Origin: Lithospermum erythrorhizon
Lineage: Eukaryota > Streptophyta > Magnoliopsida > Boraginales > Boraginaceae
Direction: 5' to 3'
DNA: 64,000 nt
NCBI GenBank assembly: GCA_019722365.1
Contig: JADFUC010000629.1
Span: 62,001-126,000 of the forward strand
The translations under genes were made by a program, and so were the position numbers. The first letter of the stretch is position 1. Every line of letters begins with the position of its first letter. Below the pieces are notes generated by a model that searched no databases, had not been told where the DNA came from, and saw nothing but the letters and a program-made list of their open reading frames with translations. This document shows, one piece after another, positions 1 through 12,233 of this stretch.

Positions 1-300
1 AAAAATCCAAGTGAATAAGATCACCCGGGGTTCGAAATGAATTAGATCATTCAAAAAACTCTAGAGAATAAGCCCGGGGAAGTAATCAGTCGTGGCTCAA
101 TTAATTCTCCACGAGTAAAATACCTGAGTGAATAAAGATCACCCGAGGTATAAAAATGAATAAGATCATTTTGTTTCTCCAAGGGGAAACACCCGAGTAA
201 ACAAGATTATCCGAGGTCAAGAGAATGTAATGTTATATCAACCACGGCGATCAAACCTCGAAAGTGAGAGTTAACCTCGAGATTGGGAGCAGATCCCATC
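1..300. repeat. Imperfect interspersed repeats of a GAATAAGATCAYCCGRGG-like motif
   Basis: The motif 'gtgaataagatcacccgggg' and variants ('gaataaagatcacccgagg', 'aatgaataagatcatt', 'aacaagattatccgagg') recur about every 40-60 bases through the first 220 bases, alternating with 'ccacgag'/'cccgag' words. This is a diverged tandem or interspersed array with no credible reading frame. Such short arrays are common in non-coding parts of large Ty3/gypsy elements, so I infer it belongs to the gypsy debris that follows. The array may extend left of the window. Confidence 0.5.
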
Positions 301-3300
301 GGAAGACATAAACACACAAAAGAAGAACTATAATGTATTAAACAAAGAAAAAATAGAAAGAGGAAAATAGAAGAAAAATAGAAAGAAGAACTACAATGTA
401 TTAAACAAAGAACTATAAGAAAATACATAAGGAAGAATAGAAAGAGGAAAATAGAAGAAAAATTGCAAAAATAAACAAAGTGCGTAGAGATTACTAGATC
501 AAAAGGTATTAAACAGTAATGGCACTCGCACTAATGGCAAAGCCCGAGGAAATCAAAAGGTTACAAGAATTAAAAAGCTATTAAGCCATCAAAGAACAGT
601 ATGCCATTATCCATGTGAAAGAAGGTTGACTCGTGTCCTCCCCAGAGCAGAGAACGGATCCCACGAAACTCCGTGTAGACCCTTAGCCTGAATTCCTTCA
701 CGGTCGTGAAACCGTGGCCGTTGATTGCAGATCCCCCTCTGTAGTATCACTCTTCTTAAAAGTCTTGACAATAGCTTCGGGAGAAGGCCGCAAAGACAAT
801 TCCTCCAACCTCTTCTTCAGACGTACCAAGAGTAGTCAGTTAATCTAGTAGTGGTCCTTAAACCTCGGGAGGCTCATTGGGGACTCTTCAAGGGACCTCC
901 TTAAAGCAAATGCATGCCGCCTTCATACCGGTTAGCGAGATTAGTTTTGGATTTACGGCCACTCATCACGAACCGCCGTAAGTGTCCCTCATACTCTGTT
1001 CTCAACATCATCGGGCCGGCCAAGGCTTCGTTTAAGACGCTCTCCAACGGTGACTTCACCGCCAGTAAGTTTGGCCAGCCGGAGTCTCGGCTCTTCCACT
1101 TTAGAGACAAGTCGCGCATTCTCAGGGCTCAAAATAAAGACAACATTGATGAGAACAAATAAGGGTAATAACAAGTTCAAAATAAATCTAAGGAATGAGC
1201 AAATACCCCGAGTCAAGCTGAAAAAGGTGTCGTTGCCTCGGGGTTTGCAGGTCAAGATGTCGTAATCCCTCTACATCCTTCCTCAGTATAAAATTCTTCA
1301 TCAAGAGGAGGTCAGTGACGACTTCACTGAGACGGTCTCCTCAAATACAATCACCCCCGGCGCCGCGTAGGGGTCGTGCCTCATGACCCTTAGAACCTCG
1401 GGCGCACTGCAGTGGGAGGAAGGATTCGGAAGATGGTCGAGGAAGGGTTACTTTACCCAACGGTAAGGAGAAACTCCTATCCGTAATCATCACAATCGTG
1501 ACGTGATTCGCGCGAAGTACGGTGGCCCGAATGCTTCAATGACCGTCAGTGCAGAGGAATACTGAATGCCCGGGGATCCTCTTGACTCCCCTGGGGAAGA
1601 ATGAGCCTGGCAAGTACGTGCCTTCTCTCGAGACTTGGGCCAAACATCCTTACGGCCGATGGACAAGACCCCGGAGAACTGCACTTTCTAGGACCTCGAA
1701 AGAGACACACCATTTCCCCTTAAATTATTTTATAATAGTGCCAGTCTAATATAGTATTGTATTGGAAACTGAAAAAATGATCTATAGCACCAAAGAACGA
1801 TTCACTTTATGAATCCTTACCGACATTTTGCTAACACCAACATGCTATATTATTGCTTTGATTTGATTGAGAGTTGAGAAAAGTCAATTTTAAAGAAGAT
1901 TCAAATGAGGCAAACCTCATCCTCTCTTATGCAAAAAAATTGCATATGGTTGTCGGGCGCCCCTTGGTCAAACCCGCCTCGATCAAGATCGCCCCGATCA
2001 CGTAAGACTTCATAAAGAGCTGTGACGTCCCGAAATAAACCCGCCTTGATCAAGACGTCCCGAAATAAATCTAGTCGTGGTGGGGGTATTGATGTTTTCT
2101 TCTTCATCGAGAATTCGAGTCTTCACCTCATCGGGGAAATCATAGTGGTTGCGGATGGCACACAACTGAATTTCGATGATCAAACCGGGAATAGTCTTGG
2201 CCCTCACTTGGTCTAAACTAGGAGGTTCTTTAGACCCCTTTCCCTTTGAGGTCTCGACGAAGCAATCCTGCTGCCTCTACGCAAAGCGGGCACATCGCGT
2301 ATGGGCCCATTAGAGATCGAGGGCGCCACGCCTGTGGGCGCTGGTAATCATCCACGCTGGGGAATTGTGGCTCTAACCAACGATTATCATTTGTGGCTTC
2401 AAGACTATCTCCTAAAAATGAGCCCACAAACTTGTCAGAGGTTTAAGCCATCGTGGATCGGGCGGTGTGTATCTCCTCCAGCAGTGGGCGTGAGTCGAGG
2501 CGTGATCGTCACGTTGATGTTACCTTGAGGAACACGAGTCGGCGGTTAGAATAAAGTACAATAGTGGGATTTACATGCTTCTAAAATGTGTTTTATCATC
2601 AAAACTATATACGCCTACTGCTACTGCCTAAATATACGGCATTCTCTTTAAGAGAGTCCCTTTGAGCGCTCTTTCGTAGGTCCGTAGGACGGTACAGTTC
2701 CCAGTGACTTTACTCAATCCGCCATGATCAAAGGAGAAGTAAAAGGGCCTGAAAAACAGAAAGAGTAATTTTGCTTTGGGGGAAAGAGTGATTTTTCTCT
2801 GAGGAAGACAGAGTAATTTTGCTTGAATTCTGAAAATGTGAAGAAGAAAAGGGGGCACGTTACCTTTTATACGATGGTATGGTCAATTTCGATATTCTAT
2901 GTTAAGGCTCCAACCGACAAGGAAGGATTTTAATTCTTCAAATTCCACCACCATTTGAAAAAAAAAAAGCGATAGAAATTTGGAATTAATGAGGAAATTG
3001 ATATAACCGAGATTTGGGGCTAATATATAACCCCAAATCGGATCCAATGAAGGCCCAATCCATGGGTGTGGCCTGATCCATTAAAGGTCTGCCCTATAGC
3101 ACGTGGGCACCTCTGCCTCCAAGATGTGGACACTTGTCTTCATCCTGAGCCTCAAGCCTCAAGTATTCTCTGTAAATACCCGGCCATAAACTCCATTTGT
3201 GAGGTAATGCTTAAATTGTTTCATTCATACATATACTTTGTTGTGTCAAAACCCGAACTGACTTAGGCATCGTGAGGCCAGACGACTTCGGCCATGATTT

Positions 3301-3560
3301 AGGTACTTTATCCCTCGAATATCAAGTCGATTCAAAGAAGCCATAAAAGATCAAATACTGAGCAAGAATAACCTCTCTCAACCAGAGTCACAATTGACGA
3401 GGAGCCGGGGGCACTACCCCCAACATCTCGTGATATTTTCCTCAAGACCACCCCAAGCCTGCCAAAGTGAAACTGCACTGCAGGCAAAGAAATCGGGGAC
3501 CAATCCTCTCGGCGAGCCACCGTGAAAACCGCCCACGATAGATTTGATTTGCAGTCTAAA
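301..3560. mobile_element. Degenerate Ty3/gypsy-like non-coding region
   Basis: This stretch is GC-richer than the unique DNA further right and rich in words such as 'cccgag' and 'cctcggg'. It has no frame with recognisable domains; the short open frames are not family-like. Around 3066-3330 it resembles the promoter and transcribed part of a long gypsy LTR: a 'ctctgtaaatacccggcc' TATA-like box near 3170 is followed by a C/T-rich leader and 'ctgacttaggcatcg'. Lineage (Tat/Ogre-like) is suggested by style only. An autonomous element is not visible. Confidence 0.4.
1662..1944 (+). repeat. Direct duplicate A, possible LTR 3' part
   Basis: The segment begins 'gacaagaccccg', contains 'acacaccatttccccttaa' and 'accgacattttgctaacac', and ends 'ttgca' before a GC-rich stretch 'tgtcgggcgcc'. 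A very similar segment occurs at 3561-3844 in the same orientation with the same order of words and also ends 'ttgca'. Ending in CA with a GC-rich sequence following copy A fits an LTR end next to a primer-binding site, but similarity stops upstream of 1662, so full LTRs are not shown. Confidence 0.6.
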
Positions 3561-3844
3561 GACAAGACCCCGAGCAACTGTTTCTTTCTAGTGACTCGAA
3601 AAGAGACACACCATTTCCCCTTAAATTATTTTATAATAAAGTGTCTCGAGTCTAATATAGTATTGGAAACTGAAAAAATAATCTATATCACCAAAGAATG
3701 ATTCACTTTATGAATCCTTACCGACATTTTGCTAACACCAACATGCTATATTATTGCTTTGATTTGATCGGTAGTTTGAGACAAGTCAATTTTTATGGAA
3801 GATTCAAGTGAGGCAAAACTCCTATCCTCTATGCAAAAATTGCA
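3561..3844 (+). repeat. Direct duplicate B, possible LTR 3' part
   Basis: Second copy of the 1662-1944 segment, same orientation, about 1.9 kb downstream, with scattered substitutions and small indels. It shares 'ccttaccgacattttgcta' and the terminal 'aaaaattgca'. If the two are ends of LTRs, the element between them is a short, protein-less (LARD/TRIM-like) derivative. Confidence 0.6.
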
Positions 3845-3869
3845 TACGGGTCCAATTTCAAAAGGGTAG

Positions 3870-4568
3870 CATCTGTGACTATACGCTAATCACACAATCA
3901 ATCGCACCTGATTGAACGATTCGTTCGATTTTTTGAACCGAAACCGATGAGGATAAAATAATTTCTAACCTAAACTTTTTGGCGGCTCATGTGGTTTTAC
4001 TCCTAAACCGAATCGCACGTATCATTTATATATAATTTATTTTAAATTTATTATATATTTCAAATAAATATTTAATTATTCATATATCGTATTCATATCG
4101 ATTGTAATTTACATTGTATTTGACAATTACTTTAATAAAACTTGTATTAATATGGTCAATTTAAACGTAAATTAATAATAAGTCAATAACATAGTCCATA
4201 AAATAAATCAACGATTTAAATGAATAAGATCTACATCAAAAAAAAAAATTTGAAAACATATTTCTCTCACTAAATAAGTACAAGACAAATTATCTTTCAA
4301 TTTTTAATTTGAGTTATTTAATTTTAGTAAAATTATCAATAAAAGTATAAATATCCCTAATTATCGATTGTTTTATCTATAGATAATGATGAATCGGGTT
4401 AATTTTAAAATTTCACAATCTTGACACCGATTTAGGATCAATCGCACCGAAAACGATTTGCAATCAAGACCGAATAAACCGACAAGTCGAGAAAGCCGAA
4501 TAACACCGAACCAAGAAAAATCGAAATATGCGGTTTCGGCGAAACCATACCCATCGCCATCCCTAGTC
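3870..4568. mobile_element. Possible hAT-type non-autonomous element
   Basis: The right edge reads 'accatacccatcgccatccctag', whose reverse complement starts with a CTAGGGATGG-type end typical of many plant hAT MITEs. The flanks just inside are rich in 'aaccgaa/ccgaataa' words on both sides (3939-4010 and 4448-4550), with an AT-rich middle. The left terminus cannot be placed because it adjoins gypsy debris. No coding capacity. The assignment rests on sequence style alone. Confidence 0.3.
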
Positions 4569-5724
4569 GCTATTTCATGTGAACATCAAGCCGACTTACA
4601 ATCCACCGCTGGACAAGTGGACCTGATACAGCGCGAGAGAACAACTTCACCAAAGTATTTTGACTTTGTAGAAAGATGTATAATAAGGATCCAAGGTTTG
4701 CTATGAATTCAAGTTACCATTTACAATTACCTACAGAAACATGGCAATAGTCGTAAAGTTTACTGAGATGAGAATGTAAAAGGTTCCATGTTTATCAATC
4801 GACATATATAGCCAAAAAAATCTAACTTATAGATAGAAAGAGTTAATTATCGATTTAATTTCAAATAATTGTATTGTTGCTGATTATTCTCTAAGAAGAC
4901 AAAATTGTGGGAATATATATACTCAAGACTAATGAAACTGTTAAGCTCAGAAGGAAACAATCATTGAGGGGTACTTTTGGGTAAATTTATAATATAAATA
5001 AAATTTAGGGGAAAATTTATAATTTCAAATAATTCTTTTTGGCTAAAGTGAAAATAATACTCCCTCCATCCCTATTTCTAAGAACTATTTTCCTAAAATA
5101 CAAATCCCTTTTTAAGGTTTCATTTTGCCAAATTAAGTAAGAAAAGCGATAAAATTAAGCTTTATTAGATTTAATTCAAATTTCACAGAAAATTAAACGG
5201 TCCTTAAATATATGATCGAGGAGTAATTTTTAAAAGTTCATCAAAATTATAAATGTATCCCGAAAATACACCTTAGTGACTTTTCCATCATAGTTTAACT
5301 TAGATACATATATCAACTGAGCAACAATTAAATAAAAGAAATGTCTTTTAAATAGAAAAACCATGCAAGTCAAAACTAATTTGATATGACTGGAGGTCTT
5401 GTCGTAGAAGAAAAACTTGATAAATACAATTTAAAGACAATAAATCAATAGCAAATAAAATAATCATTTAAAGATTCGAGTCTAAGAAAACTAGATATAC
5501 ACTCGGGAGGGTCGTAAGTCCTAACCATAGAAACATTTGACAAAAAATGTCTTAGGAAGTAAGCAATGCTTAAGAAAATGTAGATTAAATTTCATCATAA
5601 TGAGCTAAACTATATAAGGTAAATTGGATGGACCTTTCCAAGAGCCAATGAACTAACCAACACTTATTTTCGACTTATGACATTAGACCAAGAAAAGGCT
5701 TTGTTGAGTTCAAGACAATCTAAG
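4569..5724. other. Intergenic stretch, one MITE inside
   Basis: AT-rich non-coding DNA. Apart from the Stowaway-like element at 5060-5223 nothing recognisable is seen in either strand. Confidence 0.5.
5060..5223. mobile_element. Stowaway-like MITE (164 bp)
   Basis: It starts 'ctccctccatccctatttc' after TA and ends 'gatcgaggag' before TA, giving a TA target duplication and short inverted ends. Internal words such as 'aaattaagtaagaaaa' are shared with the element at 11103-11274, so both belong to one family. Stowaway MITEs are mobilised by Tc1/mariner transposases; none is encoded here. Confidence 0.7.
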
Positions 5725-5877
5725 TAAAGACTTAATTAACGGCATCATCCACGCGATGAGCGGTCGAGCGTATTTATACAAAAATTGACACAAGAAGTTT
5801 ACATAATATAACTACTCTACTAGCCACGACATGTAAGATAAGAACAAGAGTCCCGCTAGAGCAGATTCGGCTTAACA
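5725..5877 (-). repeat. 3' LTR of the minus-strand copia element
   Basis: On the plus strand it runs from 'taaagacttaattaacggc' to 'cggcttaaca'; on the element's strand it starts TGTTAAGCC. It matches the right LTR through shared words ('gacacaagaagtt', 'actactctactagccac', 'agataagaacaa'). It is about 60 bp shorter than the right copy because of internal losses. Confidence 0.7.
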
Positions 5878-5894
5878 TCCTCCCCTCAATCTTT
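5878..5894 (-). other. Polypurine tract of the copia element
   Basis: Read on the minus strand, an AAGATTGAGGGGAGGA tract immediately precedes the TGTTAAGCC start of the 3' LTR, the position and composition expected for the plus-strand priming tract of an LTR retrotransposon. Confidence 0.65.
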
Positions 5895-5972
5895 GGCCGC
5901 CGAAGACGGCTAAGATAAATAGTCTATCGAAACTGGGGCTGGGACAGAGTAGCCTAGTAAACACGTCACCAA

Positions 5973-7160
5973 CTACGCACGGGTCACATGTACAATCTTA
6001 AGATCTCCCAAGGCAATTTTTTCTCGAATGAAATGATAGTCAATACTAATGTGCTTAGTCCGAGAATACATAACTGGATTATAGGCCAAATAAGTAGCAA
6101 CAATATTATCACAATACACAAATGGAACATGAGGCAAGGAAATGAAGAGATCACACAATAAGTACTAAATATATGTTAATTGGGAACAAAGAAAAGCCGC
6201 ATAATGATACTCACTGCCATAGAACGGTTTTAATCACCTATTTCTTAGAAGACCAAGTAATCAAATTATTATCACAAAAACCCATACAAGAAGTTAGGCA
6301 GAAATAAGAATGCCGAAAAACCCGCCTAATCGGAGTCCATAAACACACATGCAAGTTCACATAGCGAGAGGTACGTGGAAGACAATTCATGTGATTTAGT
6401 AGTAGAGATAACGGGTGATACGCTTGGCAAAGCTACTACGTGAATGGGCGTAATTGCATGCATACAAATTTGGAAAAGGGCTAGCCATCGCAGGGCTTAC
6501 AAACAAAGCGCGAATTGAAGTTATAGTTAACAAACCCATACTTCTTAAGAAGGTCACGAATATACTTTTGTTGAGATAATAATAAATAAGTTGATGAACG
6601 ATGAACGTGAATACCCAAAAAGTAACAGAGCGGACCTAAATCCGTGAGGGAGATTTCCAAGTTTAGGTGAGACACGATTTGAGTAAGTAAAGCAAAAGAA
6701 GACGCGGTTATGATAATTTCACCAATATGTACTCCAATAGATGTATTACCAGAGAACCACACAAAGAGTAAAGAGGCTCCGACTGCCTTTGGACGAAACT
6801 CCTTTCCATGAGCAAAAGATGAGAAATTTCAAACCATGCTCTAGGCCCATTCGAGGTCATAAATGATTTATGAAGAAGACACACGTGAGTATTTAAAATT
6901 AGGATGAAAAAACCCGACGTTGTTCGAGATAGACCGCTTCCGCAAGTCGAATTATCAGTGGAAGATATTTTTAATGTCCAACCGATCTAATAGGCCATCA
7001 TTGGGAGTACGGCAATGCAAGACAAAGCTCTAACAAGGCGGGTTTAATGACCAGTGAGCACGTTCGATCATAGCCCACCCTGCACAATTGCTTGAAGCCC
7101 TACGCTCAACAATCGAGCTTCTTATCGCTCTATGGTGCCAAAAGGATGTAGTTTAGTTTG
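5973..7160 (-). pseudogene. Copia reverse transcriptase / RNase H remnant
   Basis: Read on the minus strand from high to low coordinates, the translated pieces follow copia pol order. Around 7030-7150 there is a GTIER..ARL-like segment of the N-terminal reverse transcriptase. At 6481-6762 a segment contains LTDLGPLCYFLGIHV, the conserved RT stretch after the catalytic motif, then LLLSQQKYIRDLLKKYG. At 5973-6158 RNase H C-terminal signatures appear: VYCDNIVATYLAYNP, RTKHISIDYHFIREK. The pieces are separated by frameshifts and stops, and integrase, protease and a clear gag are missing or unreadable. This is an inactive copy. Confidence 0.85.
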
Positions 7161-8049
7161 TAAAATTCCTTTACTCCGAATGACATTTTGAGAGGGGGAC
7201 GGCTCAACTAATGACCATGTTTTGTTATGAATGAATGCATTATATTCTTCGCTCAGTCAGCTTTTTTGTCGCCACCGGAATATTTTATGGCTTGTAGATG
7301 CGGGGAATATAGTATGCGACTGCTAAGTCGGGATGTAAGCGCTAAGTGGAGAGAAGACGTGTGTTTACTGTGCCCACTTTACTGTGTCACGGTATTTGAA
7401 GATACCTGGGGTCAAGTATGTCGGGTTCACGGGCGAGCCGACAAGAGGCGCAGGATAAATTGGCAGGGGAAGAACACGGTGTCAGTCATTGGCCACGGCG
7501 CGTATCCGCTTGAAATGACTCAGTATGAACCAAGTGCACAAAGTGGAGTGTGAGTAAAAATGAATCATGTGGCTGGGGTAGAATTATCGTGGGGAGAGAG
7601 TCATGCTTTGCTGCATTGAGGTAGCTGATCGAAAGTCAAGTAATGGGAACAATGAGGAAGTCAGATATCAGAAATAGTATAAGTGGTGCCTCGCATTCGG
7701 AGAAGCCGTGATATGTTGGAAATATGTAATCGTTGATTTTTCGATCGACGATCGAAACTGCTACGGCGTAGAAGACTAGGATATATGCAGATCGGAGCTA
7801 TGGCGGCCTTGGGGAAATGCTATTTAACTAAATTCAGTAACAAAGACATCCGGTTCGCTCAGATGTAGGGGCGGCTTAAGGCAATATAATGCCTGCGGAG
7901 AGATATGATCGAGAAACGAAGGAGGATATTAATAAGATGATAGCATACCGGAGCGCTTCAACCTGTCAAATCAGAACGTTCTACTTCCTGTGCCTACCGG
8001 GCCCCGGCAGTCATTATAATCCGGAACACCGTAATCACTAAAATCGACG
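7161..8049. other. Unclassified repeat-like region
   Basis: A 108-codon open frame (7227-7553, plus) lies here, but its residue order resembles no family I know and it sits where copia pol is interrupted. I regard it as chance. The sequence is moderately GC-rich, like retrotransposon DNA elsewhere in the window. No domain, LTR boundary or RNA gene is seen. Confidence 0.35.
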
Positions 8050-10613
8050 GATGACTCACTTTGTAACCATCGTTTCCTTCAAAAATATGATTATTATTAT
8101 AATATTTCCAAAATAATCACAGCTTAAAAATTTACAATCCATCAAAAGGGAGCATCTAACCAACCAAGCTCATATATATACAACATATCCCAAATAAATA
8201 GTAATGCCGGCAAGTGCTACAAAAGAGAGAAGATCAGACTCAATACAAACGACAACCGCCGACAAAAGCCTAAAGTTTGAAATAAAGTACGACAATCAAA
8301 AACAAATTGACAACTCATCAAAATCGATCGCTGAGGATTCTCTCTCACCGATGCTCACCTAGCCACTGAACAACTCTCCAATGCTGTCTTGGCTCAACAA
8401 ATTGCCCTCATTAACCTCGGCACAAATAAATGCCGCCCAAAACGGTGCTGCGTAGCTACTGCTTAGCGAAACTTAACACCGGGTGAAACTTAAACCATAC
8501 GCCTACTTAATAAATTAACATAGACTCAAATAATGCCAAGATAGGATATACCGTGGACTACCAAGAAGGCTTTCATATTTATACTTTCAAAGAAAATTTC
8601 ACACATCATATGGCATAACATAAGACATGCTGTGGTCTCAATAATGAATACAACTCATCGAACAAAATCACACCAAACCACATGAAATTACAAATACGTA
8701 GACCCAAAAACTATACCTACTAACAATCACTCATCAACTGGGGATACCATCCTGGATTCTAATCCTCGATGCACATAAGCTCAACCTGTCAATCTACAAC
8801 GCCTTATAACAAAGTATAAAGTCGATAACCAACGCCTTATACCGACTTATAAAGCCGATAAACAACGCCTTATACCGACGTATAAAAATTGATAACCAAC
8901 GCTTTATACCGACATATAAAAATGAGCAAAAAAACGCCTCTTATACCGACGTGATAAAGTCGATATACACAACGCTTATACCGACGAGAGTTCGATAAAC
9001 AACGCCTTATACCGAAGTATGTTGATAAACAACGCCTTATACCGAAGTATAAAAGTCGATAACCCACGCTCTTAAAGAGCCACCTAACCCATGACCTTCC
9101 TACCCCAGGTCAAGGTCTCAATACTCAAGTCACCTCAAGACATACATAACTCTAACTATCACCTCTCAATAACCATCTACTCTACTCCCAAACAATATCC
9201 AAGCACACAAATAAAACATCTCACAATCGTGAAGTCAAACACACATCACGAAGTGCCACAGAATACATAAGTGTCGACAAGGCCACAGAATACAACAAAG
9301 GCCGACAAGTGCCACAAAATAAAAATATAAGTTGGAGTTCAAGCTATTACTTACCAAGCAATCTTCAACGCCACGTAATATAATTACATAATCATATCAT
9401 GGCTCACACAACGAATCACATAATCATACAACAATTACATGTATATCATTCCCACATAATCATACCACAATAACACGCTCACACAATTTAAAGTAAAGAC
9501 GCAGTGAACACCCGCGAGATAAAGACTCACCTCTACTAGCTATCACAAAGTCCTCACGAAGAACGATCACGGAACGGCCCCTTCCGCGGTTAAGGCCTAA
9601 CAACACCCGTAAAGTATACTCAGAACTAATACCAAGCATTATGTTCTAGAATAAATATTACCAACTCTAATCGAACGATTTCTAAACGGTCTAATACGAC
9701 GGTAAACTATTGAATTATAATCCCATCGACACAACCAACCGATCCCCGCTAAAATTCCATCTTATCACTTTATCATTATAAATCAATCTTATAAGTCATT
9801 CTAGTTAGTTAATCACAGTCCCTAATTAACGACCTATACTCCAAAAATATCAAATTACAACTCAACTTGGAATTAACACTTTTTCAACCTTATTCCCTTT
9901 AATTAATTTTAAATCACCAATTTAATATCACAACAACTAACACAAGTGTCCCAATTAAACTCTCTACACATTTAAAGTCTTATAAAATATCACCCCAAAA
10001 GTCAACCGAAACCTAGAAAAGTCAACTCGGCCATAACGTCCTCAAACAACCTCTAAATCATGAATTAATCACTAATTTACATCATAGAACCAATAACCAA
10101 CTAAGAAACATCATAAAATTCAATTATGGAAAAGTCAACTAAAAGTCAACTATGTCAAAACCCAAGAAATATCCCAAAAGATTTGAACTTTCTTACCTTA
10201 ACTCAAGCAGGCTGACAAGGAGAAATAATATTCTACAAACGATTCGAAGCCTGAAATGACAAACGGCAGAAATGGAAGAAAAAAATTCAACGGGGAGCGG
10301 GTGTAAATCTCGCCCAAATGAACAGAAGAAGACGTAGATTTGGCTCAGGACGCATTTGTTGGATAAGTACGATGTATTTAAAAAAAACTCGAGTCCCGCT
10401 CGGCTTTAAGCATTCATTATCGCATTTCTAAATCTCAACGAACCCGGCTCCAAAGATGTTTTCCATAAGAAAACTACTAAATTATAAATGTAATTCGCTC
10501 AAATAATTTACTTAAATAATATTATCAATGAAATTACTTATACTATCACCGTCCCACGTACCGAATCGAAAAATTTTAAAAATTTTTTTTTTCAACGTAG
10601 CGGTTATTACACA
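8050..10613 (-). mobile_element. Ty3/gypsy-like long LTR (probably chromovirus type), inserted in copia
   Basis: On the minus strand the region begins TGTGTAATAACCGCTACG followed by an A-rich run and 'cggtacgtgggacggtga', a start style common in plant chromovirus (Tekay/Del-like) LTRs. It continues for about 2.5 kb with a 'ttgacttttagttgactttt' block and a tandem array near the far end. No protein domain is visible. A similar architecture recurs at 17440-19990. It may be a solo or partial LTR; the left edge is not exact and no target duplication was established. Confidence 0.45.
8798..9065. repeat. 33-bp tandem array, 8 copies
   Basis: The unit 'aacgccttataccgac' plus 'gtataaaagtcgataaac' starts at 8798, 8831, 8864, 8898, 8933, 8971, 9001 and 9031, so periods are 33, 33, 34, 35, 38, 30 and 30. 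Copies differ by small substitutions and indels. Each unit holds a partial inverted match (TTATACCGAC / GT.GATAA), so it could fold into short hairpins. The array is inside the gypsy-like LTR and shows no coding potential. Confidence 0.85.
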
Positions 10614-11102
10614 ACGTACATGTAAGCTTCAAAGAAGACAACACACTTTATCAGCAATGTATCTGTTCTTAGAGAATAGCGAAATTTAATGTCAATACTT
10701 TTGAAGTGGGGTTCAAGTTATGAAACTCAACACCCTCGTCCACTTGAAAGGAAATAATGGGCATATTACGGGCGCTTATATATCCGCATTTAGATTGTTT
10801 AAAAATGTCATGTGTCGATTTTGTTTCATCGATAACACAAAGTATATCGAAAGTAATGTATTTGACAAGAGTCCTGGCAGTAGCTCCGGTGAGAGAGTGT
10901 TGTCGATCCAAGAGCGATCAAATCATCATATCAATCGGCAATGAAGTTCGTGATACAATTATCGATGGCTGCGGAGGGTGCCATAGACAAGAACGAGAAG
11001 CTAATTACCAAGAAAGCGGTAATTACCTTGTTCCAATTTAATAATTGGCATAAAGTAGTTCAAGAGGTACCTAATTTTTTTTACATCGAGATTGGGATGA
11101 TA
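10614..11102. other. Unassigned region between gypsy-like LTR and MITE
   Basis: Several overlapping short open frames occur on both strands but none is family-like. By position it should be internal sequence of the minus-strand copia element, yet no gag motif could be recognised. Confidence 0.35.
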
Positions 11103-11274
11103 CCCCCTCCATCCCTACCCAAGAACCATTTTTCCAAATAGAAATCCTTTTCGTTCCCATTTTACCAAAATTAAGTAAGAAAATCGAGGAAAAGTTTTGT
11201 TTATGAGATGTTTGAATTTTCCTTAAATTTTGTGCGCAAAAGTAAACGGGTCTTGTGACAAAGGATGGAGGAAG
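11103..11274. mobile_element. Stowaway-like MITE (172 bp)
   Basis: Left end 'ccccctccatccctaccc' and right end 'acaaaggatggaggaag' are inverted repeats, flanked by TA on both sides (11101-11102 and 11275-11276). Internal 'aaattaagtaagaaaatcg' matches the MITE at 5060-5223. Confidence 0.75.
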
Positions 11275-12233
11275 TATATATAAGAAGCAGTCGGTACTGC
11301 TGCAGGGGCGGTACCTTCGAAAGCGATTTGGCTGGTATGGATTGCTCGAGGTAGTCAGTTTTCCACGCTTTTGTGGGATTAGAGACATGTTAGGAATCCT
11401 ACACCGTTATCGATAACCCAATTATCGACTGCACCGGACCGCCCGTGATACACAACGTCGAGATCTTAACCTGTAATTAACGATACTTGTGATATCATCA
11501 ATTACATCAGTTACTAAGATCCATCAGACTGACATCCAAAGAATCGAGATACGCATTAACAACGCAAAAAGTTAATAAATCGGCAGAAATAAACAACATA
11601 AGATTTATCCTGTTTCACCCTCAATATAAGAGTTAATCCATTCTGCTGCAGATCCACTAATAACTTTAAGAAAAATTGATTACAAGACTCAAGAACTTAT
11701 TCTACCATCTATAAATTGAAGTACTAACATCTTCAAATTTCTAGAATTAAGATTCAGACGTGTTTTCTCATGCATACTTAAAACCCCAATTATAAGCTCC
11801 TCATAAACTCTCTCAATCTCTCATGAATTCTCTATATTTTACCTCTTACCTGAGGCGGTGTTTCCATACCCATGTTAATTCATAATACTATATATATAAA
11901 GCTACAAAGATCCTAGGTCTAAAACTTAAATCGAATAGGAAAATTGGGCCTAAAAAATCCGAACCGCCTCAACCGCCGCACATCGACTTCGATCGACTTG
12001 CCAAGTCGCGATCTCCTCCCAAAGTTCTTCTAGAGGTTTTCTCACGCCGATTGGGGTCGGACTTCCAAGTCCCGATCTTCCCCTCGCTGACAAATTTCGA
12101 AATTCTGGCTTCATTCTCCAACAAGACATAGGCACGTATAACTCATAGACGAGACAAGATTTTACTAGAGTAATAAGAAGAATTGGGCCATAAAGAAATT
12201 AACACTGTGAGGTTCATGCTTGCTCTGATATCA
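11275..12233 (-). pseudogene. 5' leader and degraded gag region of the copia element
   Basis: On the element's strand this lies just after the primer-binding site, where the leader and gag should be. A 61-codon frame (11950-12135, minus) contains LEELWEEIATW, which is reminiscent of the LW-E-L stretch of copia gag proteins, but that is weak. The rest is interrupted by stops. Confidence 0.35.
12221..12233 (-). other. Primer-binding site (tRNA-iMet type)
   Basis: The minus strand reads TGATATCAGAGCA directly after the LTR end ...TCTTACA. Plant copia elements usually have TGGTATCAGAGC here, complementary to the 3' end of initiator tRNA-Met; this copy differs at one base. It fixes the element's orientation as minus. 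Confidence 0.75.

Noticed and set aside
7227..7553. 108-codon plus-strand frame
   Set aside because: Residue order has no family features, it lies where copia pol is interrupted, and flanking DNA is repeat-like; probably chance.
8798..9065. Repeat array as CRISPR
   Set aside because: Units are contiguous with no unique spacers, periods vary, and the DNA is plant nuclear.
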